Below, piece after piece: positions 49,777 through 55,088 of a DNA stretch of 55,088 bases (position 1 is its first letter; every line of letters begins with the position of its first letter). Origin of the DNA: Chloroflexota bacterium (lineage in GTDB: Bacteria; Chloroflexota; Anaerolineae; Promineifilales; Promineifilaceae). The stretch is taken from assembly GCA_017993775.1 (NCBI GenBank), contig JAGOMA010000033.1, positions 1 through 55,088 of the forward strand, written 5' to 3'. The position numbers were made by a program, and so were the translations under genes. The notes beneath the pieces are model-generated. The model ran no database searches. It was not told the DNA's origin and saw only the letters and a program-made list of their open reading frames with translations.

Positions 49777-50898
49777 ATGAATTACGAAATGCAAGGGCCA
49801 ATGGGCGCGCGGACGATGATAGACGGCCGTGTCGTTGATTATTTTGCCGGCTGCGGCTACCTGGGTTTGCAAAACCACCCGGCCGTGCGGCAGGCGGCGG
49901 TGAACGCGCTGACCACCTATGGCCTGGCCAATTCCGGCGGCTTTGGCAGCAATCATCCCGTTTATCACCAGCTTAGAGAGGCGGTCTGCGCCTATTTTGG
50001 CGCGGAAGAAATGCTTTATTTTGCCTCCGGTTACCTGGGGAACGCCATTTTGGCCCAGGGTTTACAAACCCGATTCGAGCGCATTTTTATCGATGAACAG
50101 GCGCATTACAGCGTCTGGGACGGCGCGCGCACGGCCGGCAAACCGGTCCATGCCTACCGCCATCTGGACGCGGATGACTTGGCGGCGGTGTGCCGGCGCG
50201 AACTGCAGCCTGGGGAACGGCCGTTTGTCATGACCGACGGCGTATTTCCGGTTTCCGGGGAAATTGCGCCGGCGCCGGATTTGTTGGCGGCGATACGGCC
50301 GTTTGATGGCCAGCTTTGTCTGGACGATGCCCATGCGACAGGTGTTTTGGGCGCAAACGGCCGTGGCACGCTGGAGCATTTTGGCCTGGATGGCGACGAA
50401 CGCTGCGTGACCAGCCACACCTTCAGCAAAGCGCTGGGCGCGTATGGCGGGTTTATCGTTGGGCAGGCAGCCTTGATCGATGAATTGGTGACGAACGCCA
50501 ACGTACAGGAGGGCGCGAGCCGCCCGCCGCTGCCCGCCGCCGCCGCCGCTTGCGCGGCCGTCACCTTGCTGCGCGACGATGATTCGCTGCGCCGCCAACT
50601 ACGGGCCAATGTCGCCCAAGCGCGCGCCGGAGCGCGGGCGCTGGGTTGGCCGGTGTCGGATTCGCCAGCGCCGGTGATTTGCCTGGCGCAGCGCGCTGGG
50701 TTGGACCTGGCCCGCATTCAGGCCGACCTGTTTGCCCACGATATTTTGGTGGCCCATTCCACTCATTACACCAGCGTGCCGGACGGCGGAGCGCTGCGCA
50801 TTGCCGTTTTTGCGACGCACACGCAGGAACAAATTGACCGGCTGGTGGTGACGTTAGGGTGGGTTATGCATACGCACGCAGGTTGGCGGGCAGGATGA
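49777..50898 (+). CDS. Alpha-oxoamine-synthase-like PLP enzyme (BioF/KBL type)
   Basis: A 373-residue fold-type I PLP enzyme; numbering below uses a start 7 codons earlier (49756). SGYLGNAILA and DEQAHYSVWDG (His stacking on PLP) match the alpha-oxoamine synthases, as do LDDAHATGVLGANGRG and SHTFSKALGAYGG with the Schiff-base Lys at about 225. Those enzymes join an amino acid and an acyl-CoA, as in 8-amino-7-oxononanoate or 2-amino-3-ketobutyrate synthesis. The usual IHKELE stretch is NHPVYHQL. GAGG before 49777 favours that start. No other biotin genes are near, so the exact reaction is undetermined. Confidence 0.85.
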   Translation: MNYEMQGPMGARTMIDGRVVDYFAGCGYLGLQNHPAVRQAAVNALTTYGLANSGGFGSNHPVYHQLREAVCAYFGAEEMLYFASGYLGNAILAQGLQTRFERIFIDEQAHYSVWDGARTAGKPVHAYRHLDADDLAAVCRRELQPGERPFVMTDGVFPVSGEIAPAPDLLAAIRPFDGQLCLDDAHATGVLGANGRGTLEHFGLDGDERCVTSHTFSKALGAYGGFIVGQAALIDELVTNANVQEGASRPPLPAAAAACAAVTLLRDDDSLRRQLRANVAQARAGARALGWPVSDSPAPVICLAQRAGLDLARIQADLFAHDILVAHSTHYTSVPDGGALRIAVFATHTQEQIDRLVVTLGWVMHTHAGWRAG

Positions 50899-50962
50899 TG
50901 GGGGAGACGGCCGTTTCGCGGCCAATCAAGTCAGAGGCAAAAACAGCTCGAGGAGGCGCAAG

Positions 50963-51727
50963 ATGTACCAGACAGATATGTACGAAGGGATGATCGCCGA
51001 GACGATTATGATGCCGGGGATGAATGGCGAGCTGATCAACGCTTATTTTGCACGGCCGTTAGGCCCTGGCCCATTTCCCGGCATGGTCGTTATTCACCAC
51101 ATGCCCGGCTGGGATGGCTGGTACCGGGAAGCCACCCGCAAATTTGCCCATGAGGGATATGCAGCGCTTTCCCCCAATTTGTATTTTCGCACCGGCCATG
51201 GCACGCCAGAAGATGTGGCTGTGAAAGTGCGGGCGGAAGGCGGCGTCGCCGATGATCAGGTCCTGGGCGACATTGCCGGAGCGTTGGATTATTTACACGT
51301 GCTGCCATATGTGAACGGCAAGGTGGGGGTGTTTGGTACGTGTTCAGGCGGCCGTCACGCTTATCTGGCGGCCTGTCGTGTGCTGGGGTTTACGGCCGTT
51401 GTCGATTGTTGGGGTGGTCATGTGGTGATGGCTCCAGAAGACCTTTCGTCCAAGCGACCGGTTGCGCCTGTGGACTACACGGCCGATCTATCCTGCCCGC
51501 TGCTGGGCATTTTTGGCGCGGATGATCGCAGCCCGACGCCGGAACAGGTGGCCATTCATGAACAAGCGTTGCAGGCGCATGGCAAACCGTACGAATTTCA
51601 CATGTACCCCAACGCCGGGCATGGTTTTTTCTATCACAACCGGCCCAATTATCGCCAGGAACAGGCGGTGGATGGCTGGCAGAAGGTGTTTGCTTTTCTG
51701 GACAAACACCTTGGTCCATCGGCCTGA
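50963..51727 (+). CDS. Dienelactone-hydrolase-family protein
   Basis: A 254-residue alpha/beta hydrolase. The nucleophile is C127 in VFGTCSGGR (G-x-C-x-G), as in dienelactone hydrolase, with the acid near D187/D188 (FGADDRSPTPEQ) and H220 in NAGHGFF. VVIHHMPGWDGW near residue 43 forms the oxyanion region. No signal peptide is present. GAGGAGG precedes the ATG. A small DUF6295-like gene follows, with 29 bases between, a pairing I associate with this hydrolase branch. The natural substrate is unknown; lactones or small esters are likely. Confidence 0.9.
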   Translation: MYQTDMYEGMIAETIMMPGMNGELINAYFARPLGPGPFPGMVVIHHMPGWDGWYREATRKFAHEGYAALSPNLYFRTGHGTPEDVAVKVRAEGGVADDQVLGDIAGALDYLHVLPYVNGKVGVFGTCSGGRHAYLAACRVLGFTAVVDCWGGHVVMAPEDLSSKRPVAPVDYTADLSCPLLGIFGADDRSPTPEQVAIHEQALQAHGKPYEFHMYPNAGHGFFYHNRPNYRQEQAVDGWQKVFAFLDKHLGPSA

Positions 51728-51756
51728 TTTTTTCCGAATCGAACAGGAGCTTGAGA

Positions 51757-52026
51757 ATGTGTACGATGATTGTGCAGCAAGTTGAGATTGACGGCAGCGG
51801 GAAGGGAGCCGGCGGCTGGTTCCCGCTGCGTCAGGCCAACGTTTCGTATGATCACCCGTTTGATGCGCCGATGGAACATACGCTGAACATCGACTTTGTC
51901 AATGAGGCTCAGGGCCTCGGCGCGCGCGTGGCGGTGGAATTGAGCGCCGAGGCCGCGCGCGCGTTGGTGGAAACGATTACCGCGGTTTTGGCGCAAGCCG
52001 AGGCGGGCGGGCATTTGGATGAGTGA
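51757..52026 (+). CDS. Small DUF6295-like protein
   Basis: A small protein of 89 residues starting MCTMIVQQVEIDGSGKG. It has GGWFPLRQANVSYDHPFDAP in the middle, and LNIDFVNEAQGLGARVAVEL followed by a helix (AARALVETITAVLAQAE). From memory this matches the DUF6295 family, which has no known function. AGGAG lies about seven bases before the ATG. The gene follows the dienelactone hydrolase at a short distance, so a shared operon is likely. The GLGARVAVEL strand and final helix suggest a compact alpha/beta fold. It contains no ACGGCCGT. Confidence 0.75.
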   Translation: MCTMIVQQVEIDGSGKGAGGWFPLRQANVSYDHPFDAPMEHTLNIDFVNEAQGLGARVAVELSAEAARALVETITAVLAQAEAGGHLDE

Positions 52027-52039
52027 GCGAGGTTAGATT

Positions 52040-53260
52040 TTAGGAGGGGGAAACGGCCGTTTCCTCCAACCGATTTAACCCGCTTTGCACAATTTGCCAC
52101 ATCTCCCAGGCGATGGGCATAATAGCCAGCGTCCATAGAAGGTAGGCTGTGCCGTGCAGCGCCGAGTGGTAATCGACCAGGAAGATGCTGGCCCATAAAA
52201 AGGCAGCGCCCAGGTGAACGGCCGTCAGGCTAAACCAACTGCCACCCAACCGCGCCGGTTCCCCAGGTTGAAACGCCTGGCGGAAGAAAAAAGGCAAAAT
52301 AGCAAACCCAAACTGGAACACCCAGCCGTAAATGAGGGCTTGCGGCGCGTTTTGTTCGATGCCTGCGCCGGGGAATCCGGGCACTTTGAGGATAATGAGC
52401 GGCGCAACCAGGATTGGAGCCAGAATCCAGACGTAAGCGGTGGTCAGGTGCCAGATGCCCGGACCACGCCAGACAGCGGGATTGTGCAGCAAAGGCTTAA
52501 TTACATTCAGCAGCAGCCAGACCGTGGCGGAGACGTGTAAGACGAGGCCGGGAACCGTGAAATAGTTTGATTTGATCCAGGGACCGATTACCAGGCCCAG
52601 TGCGCCCAGGGTCATCATCCAAAAAATGGCATTGATGGAACGGGGCCAGGCCAACGGCCGTCCCGCAAAACGTGGGTAGATGTCGATGAGGATACCCGCG
52701 AAAACCATGGACATCAGCCCCCAATTATTGGCGTGAATATGGACTTCGACAGGCGTCTTGATGCGTAAAATATCGCTCCAACCCATCCACAAACCCGTGC
52801 CGATGATGATGCCCAACAGGAAATAACTCAGCCCAGCGATGTAGAAGAGACGGCCGTTTGGCCCTTCAGGCGCTGGTTTGACTGCTGGTTTGGACGGCCG
52901 TAACTGCCGCAGTTGCTGGATCAGCAGCAGCGTAGCGATAAAAATCAGGGTTCCGCCAATCAAAATAAGCGGCGTGTTGATGATAGGGATGCCAAACAAC
53001 AGGGTCAGGAGGCCCACATTCAGCGTCAGCCAGATGTCCCAACGAAACGCCGGTTTGGGTAAACTGGCGCGAATGGCCACCAGCGCCGGCAGCAACCCAA
53101 AAATAGCCTCGGTCAGCGCGCCCAGAGTGATCAGGTGGACGCGCAGCCAGCGCAGCCCGTTAAACCAGGTCAGAATGTTCCAACTGGTCAGGGTGGTGTC
53201 GAAGGCGGCGATCATTGCCAGCCCCATAAAAATAGCGGTCATCAAGAAGTATAAATTCAT
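52040..53260 (-). CDS. Haem-copper-oxidase-like / NnrS-like membrane protein
   Basis: A 406-residue membrane protein with about ten to twelve helices. Histidines lie in or near the helices: RVHLITLGALTEAIFG near 45, EVHIHANNWGLMSM near 170, GLVLHVSATVW, GIWHLTTAYVW and TAVHLGAAFLW. This pattern resembles subunit I of cbb3-type oxidase and NnrS, although the full set of copper-site histidines is not clear. It probably binds haem and works in respiration or NO response. The start follows AGGAG and matches the membrane N-terminus. It is the last gene of a cluster with a Crp/Fnr regulator, a ferredoxin and a cupin. Confidence 0.6.
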   Translation of the reverse strand: MNLYFLMTAIFMGLAMIAAFDTTLTSWNILTWFNGLRWLRVHLITLGALTEAIFGLLPALVAIRASLPKPAFRWDIWLTLNVGLLTLLFGIPIINTPLILIGGTLIFIATLLLIQQLRQLRPSKPAVKPAPEGPNGRLFYIAGLSYFLLGIIIGTGLWMGWSDILRIKTPVEVHIHANNWGLMSMVFAGILIDIYPRFAGRPLAWPRSINAIFWMMTLGALGLVIGPWIKSNYFTVPGLVLHVSATVWLLLNVIKPLLHNPAVWRGPGIWHLTTAYVWILAPILVAPLIILKVPGFPGAGIEQNAPQALIYGWVFQFGFAILPFFFRQAFQPGEPARLGGSWFSLTAVHLGAAFLWASIFLVDYHSALHGTAYLLWTLAIMPIAWEMWQIVQSGLNRLEETAVSPS

Positions 53261-53270
53261 CTGTATGCTC

Positions 53271-53585
53271 CTAATTTGCGGCTTGTGCGCCGAGTAAAAC
53301 GACGCGGGTTGTGGCTTCAAGGCCGCGCCGTGCGCCTTGCGGCACCGTAATCGTCGCGCCGGCCGAAACAGCGAACCGTTCGTCGCCGACAGTCATCCAG
53401 CCTTCGCCCTGGATAATGTGGTAGACGGAGGCCGGCGCAGGGTGGACGGGAATTTGCTGCCCGGCCTCCAGGCCCACAAGGACGGCGCGAAAGGTGCTGT
53501 CTTCGATGATTTTGACAGGCTGCGGGCCGTCGGGCGCAAAGCGCACCTGGTCGGCCCATTGGATGGGGTTTTGACTGGTTGTCAC
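53271..53585 (-). CDS. Small cupin-domain protein
   Basis: A 104-residue single cupin. The core has RAVLVGLEAGQQIPVHPAPA and VYHIIQGEGWMTVGDERF, then GATITVPQGARRGLEA. Only some of the usual metal ligands are present: H48, H56 and E61 can be aligned to motif 1. The histidine of motif 2 is missing (GARRGLEA), so metal binding may be weak or absent. It lies between the ferredoxin and the membrane protein on the same strand, six bases from the former and ten from the latter. It may be a sensor or storage partner; its function is unknown. Confidence 0.85.
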   Translation of the reverse strand: MTTSQNPIQWADQVRFAPDGPQPVKIIEDSTFRAVLVGLEAGQQIPVHPAPASVYHIIQGEGWMTVGDERFAVSAGATITVPQGARRGLEATTRVVLLGAQAAN

Positions 53586-53591
53586 GGTTGT

Positions 53592-53849
53592 TTACTCCTC
53601 TTGTCGGGTGGGGAGATCGGGCGGTGGGTGAACGGCCGTATCGGCAAATTCCAAACAAAACGGCCGTCTGATGGCTTGCCGGGGGCAAATCTGTTCGCAC
53701 AAACCGCTGTATTGGCAGTTGGCGGCCACGGCCACAACCGCCAGCCCGGCTTCAACGGACAGACAGCCTTCCGGACAGGCCGCCGCGCATAAGCCACAGC
53801 CGTCACACAAGGCTGCATCAATGTAAGGAATAGGCCAGTTTGCAGCCAC
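53592..53849 (-). CDS. 2[4Fe-4S] ferredoxin with one altered ligand
   Basis: An 85-residue protein with two ferredoxin motifs. The first is CDGCGLCAAACPEGC (C15, C18, C21, C25, plus an extra C29). The second reads CQYSGLCEQICP (C45, S48, C51, C55), so the second Cys of that motif is Ser. One cluster therefore may be [3Fe-4S], or use the Ser or C29 as ligand. The tail after residue 62 is not typical of short ferredoxins. It lies between the Crp-type regulator and the cupin on the same strand and is likely an electron carrier for the haem-containing membrane protein. Confidence 0.88.
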   Translation of the reverse strand: MAANWPIPYIDAALCDGCGLCAAACPEGCLSVEAGLAVVAVAANCQYSGLCEQICPRQAIRRPFCLEFADTAVHPPPDLPTRQEE

Positions 53850-53939
53850 CGCAGTTCTCCATAAACGGTAAATGATGGTATCAGGCTGTCAGGATAGCAG
53901 GGGGCTGATGGTTTGTCGGCGACTTTTGTCGGATTGAGG

Positions 53940-54626
53940 TTATTGAGCGGCGATTTCGGCCAGTTTTTCACGATCCAGCACGCGAATGTGATGGCGTTCC
54001 ACGGCGATGACGCCGCTGTCTTCCAACTGGCGCAGGGCACGTTGGATCACGTCGGGTACGGTTCCCAGGCGCGAGGCCAGTTCGGCCTGGGTATACCAGC
54101 GTGGGCGATGCAGGATATCGTCGGTGGCGCCGGTGAGCAGTAGGGAAGCCAGCCGGCCAACGACCGGGCGCAAGGACAGGTCGGCGACCAGCCCGACCAG
54201 GTGGATGACGCGACCGGCCAGTTGTTGGATGAGGTGTTGGGCGAAAAACGGCCGTTCGGCCATCAATTCCACCATCGTCTGACGGGGTAAGAGCCACAGA
54301 CCAGCAGATTCCAGGGCAACGGCCGTTGCCGGATTCGGCTGATTGGCCAGCGCGCCAATTTCGTTAAACATCTCGCCCGGGCCAAAAAAACGCAGCACCT
54401 GTTCTCTGCCAGACGACGTGGTTTTGACCACTTTTAACCAGCCGGCGTGCAGAAGGTACAGCCCGGCAGCCGATTCGCCTTCCCAGAAGATGACTTCGCC
54501 TGTGTGGTAGGTTTGCCAGCGGGTTTGGGCAGCGAGAACGGCCGTTGTCCCCAGGTCTAATTCTTGAAAAAAAGGGAGCGCGTGTAAATTTTCTAGCAGT
54601 TGAGTGTCCGAGGGCCGGTTCAGCAT
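53940..54626 (-). CDS. Crp/Fnr-family transcription regulator
   Basis: From the ATG at 54626 (GGAG nearby) this is 228 residues. A cyclic-nucleotide-binding-type beta-roll occupies about 15-130; GEVIFWEGESAAGLYLLHAG and the phosphate-cassette region FGPGEMFNEIGALANQPNPATAVA have the roll but not the full cAMP cassette. A long dimerisation helix (about 130-155) leads to the helix-turn-helix WYTQAELASRLGTVPDVIQRALRQL. No Cys is present, so it is not an FNR-type iron-sulfur sensor; haem or another ligand, as in DNR-like proteins, is possible. It heads a minus-strand cluster with ferredoxin, cupin and a haem-copper-like membrane protein and is divergent from a copper chaperone gene. Confidence 0.92.
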   Translation of the reverse strand: MLNRPSDTQLLENLHALPFFQELDLGTTAVLAAQTRWQTYHTGEVIFWEGESAAGLYLLHAGWLKVVKTTSSGREQVLRFFGPGEMFNEIGALANQPNPATAVALESAGLWLLPRQTMVELMAERPFFAQHLIQQLAGRVIHLVGLVADLSLRPVVGRLASLLLTGATDDILHRPRWYTQAELASRLGTVPDVIQRALRQLEDSGVIAVERHHIRVLDREKLAEIAAQ

Positions 54627-54711
54627 GGGTTGCATCTCCACAGATGTTTTTTAAGTTATTTGCGTCGTAGTTTGGGCCAGATTTTGCCCTATGACAAAAG
54701 CCAGAAAAATT

Positions 54712-54740
54712 TTGCAGATGTGAAATATGTGTTATACAAT
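54712..54740 (+). promoter_or_regulatory. Sigma-70-type promoter before the copper chaperone gene
   Basis: TTGCAG, a 17-base spacer and TACAAT lie in the AT-rich spacer between the divergent Crp and PCuAC genes. This would give a long leader of about 165 bases. TATAGT at 54882 with TTGACC 14 bases upstream is a nearer but poorly spaced alternative. Confidence 0.45.
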
Positions 54741-54913
54741 GATACTTGCACCATATCTTATCAAATCATCACATATTTTAGTTGGCTCCGACGAGAAAAA
54801 CGCCTCGATAGAGCCTGTCTGGTTTGCAAATTTTGGTAAGTATTCGGGTGCGCCCAACAGATTGACCGCAGTTCATTAAACTATAGTGCAAATTTTAAAA
54901 GGAGAGAAGTTGT

Positions 54914-55088
54914 ATGAAACGTGTTTCGATTGGTTTGTTACTGGTGTTGATTGGTGTATTAGCCGCTTGCTCCACAAGCGAGCCACAATCTTCGGGGCAG
55001 TTGGAAGTGAAAGATGTTTGGGGACGCAATTCGCCGATGGTCGCGCCTAACGGCGCATTTTATATGACCATCGTCAACAATACCGGCG
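54914..55088 (+). CDS. PCu(A)C-type copper chaperone lipoprotein, 5' part
   Basis: The window ends after 58 codons. The N-terminus MKRVSIGLLLVLIGVLAAC is a lipoprotein signal peptide with lipobox LAAC. The mature part begins STSEPQSSGQLEVKDVWGR and continues NSPMVAPNGAFYMTIVNNTG, matching the beginning of the PCu(A)C (DUF461) domain. These proteins carry Cu(I) outside the membrane and deliver it to the CuA site of cytochrome oxidase. The His/Met copper ligands would lie mostly beyond the window end. GGAGAG precedes the ATG. The adjacent haem-copper-like protein and Crp regulator would fit with respiratory copper supply. Confidence 0.8.
   Translation, partial: MKRVSIGLLLVLIGVLAACSTSEPQSSGQLEVKDVWGRNSPMVAPNGAFYMTIVNNTG

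Larger units (their letters stand above)
32..54545. repeat. Dispersed palindromic octamer ACGGCCGT, about 130 copies
   Basis: The self-complementary octamer ACGGCCGT recurs through the whole window. A line-by-line manual count gave about 130 copies, for example at 32-39, 36515-36522 and 36526-36533. Base-composition expectation is about one or two copies in 55 kb. Variants changed only at an outer base (for example GCGGCCGT or ACGGCCGC) total roughly twenty, so the full octamer is favoured, not just CGGCCG. It lies in genes and spacers alike. In proteins it is read as Thr-Ala-Val, as X-Gly-Arg (often Asn-Gly-Arg), or as X-Arg-Pro, depending on frame. A few stretches lack it: about 13.0-15.0, 16.5-18.4, 28.1-30.0, 31.0-32.6 and 38.0-39.5 kb. 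The pattern resembles HIP1 of cyanobacteria. Function is unknown. Confidence 0.9.

Noticed and set aside
49756..50898. Assignment of the PLP enzyme as BioF in a biotin operon
   Set aside because: No bioA, bioB or bioD gene is present; substrate-specific residues cannot be confirmed, so only the wider family was called.

Overview
The window looks like a chromosomal segment of an uncultured Chloroflexota bacterium, probably of the Anaerolineae type. This is inferred from mixed GC-rich coding sequence, many multi-PAS and multi-GAF hybrid kinases, Chloroflexi-style GT-C membrane proteins with extracellular beta-sandwich tails, and dispersed intergenic repeats of kinds I associate with that phylum. 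No rRNA, tRNA, CRISPR array, transposase or phage gene was found. The most striking feature is not a gene. The palindromic octamer ACGGCCGT occurs about 130 times on a manual count, roughly once per 420 bp on both sides of the strand axis, in nearly all genes and many spacers.

Layout. 1-5.5 kb: the 3' end of phosphoglucomutase, a small minus-strand cluster (two small membrane-anchored proteins and a ferric-reductase-like haem membrane protein), a MITE-like element, and a large GT-C-like membrane protein. 5.5-11.1 kb (plus strand): transaldolase, a lone cyclic-nucleotide-binding domain protein, a divergent CinA, a UgtP/MGDG-synthase-type glycosyltransferase, YraN and MiaA. 11.1-18.9 kb (minus): a two-gene hybrid kinase operon, a tandem UspA protein with a Na/Pi-cotransporter-like protein, and a long-chain-type acyl-CoA dehydrogenase. 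19.2-29.7 kb: a substrate-binding-domain hybrid kinase, an MscS channel paired with a sugar-type solute-binding lipoprotein, and a PAS kinase co-transcribed with a CheB-CheR-PAS fusion.

29.9-35.3 kb: a YkgJ-type Cys-cluster protein, a double GNAT acetyltransferase, a repeat-rich spacer, an orphan ModA lipoprotein, and a single-chain fusion of DppB-like and DppC-like permeases. 35.6-41.4 kb: a 1202-residue multi-PAS hybrid kinase, a GAP-family membrane protein with an overlapping partner, and a beta-carbonic anhydrase. 41.8-46.6 kb: an M23 peptidase lipoprotein, a membrane-anchored MutS-like ATPase and a DUF1786 protein. 46.7-49.7 kb: a Fur-family regulator with a candidate operator, followed by a complete ECF-type Ni/Co importer (CbiM-N fusion, CbiQ, CbiO). 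49.7-52.0 kb: an alpha-oxoamine-synthase-like PLP enzyme, a dienelactone-hydrolase-like protein and a small DUF6295-like protein. 52.0-55.1 kb: a minus-strand Crp/Fnr regulator, ferredoxin, cupin and haem-copper-like membrane protein set, divergent from a PCu(A)C copper chaperone cut by the window end.

The signalling genes are the main theme. Three hybrid kinases (19.2, 24.8 and 35.6 kb) share an almost identical phosphoacceptor block and a C-terminal receiver, but no DNA-binding response regulator is nearby. The metal theme (Ni/Co importer, Fur-family regulator, PCuAC, haem-copper-like protein, carbonic anhydrase, ModA) is spread over the second half. Gene starts were moved downstream wherever a Shine-Dalgarno sequence, a signal peptide or family length favoured it; these choices are stated per gene.
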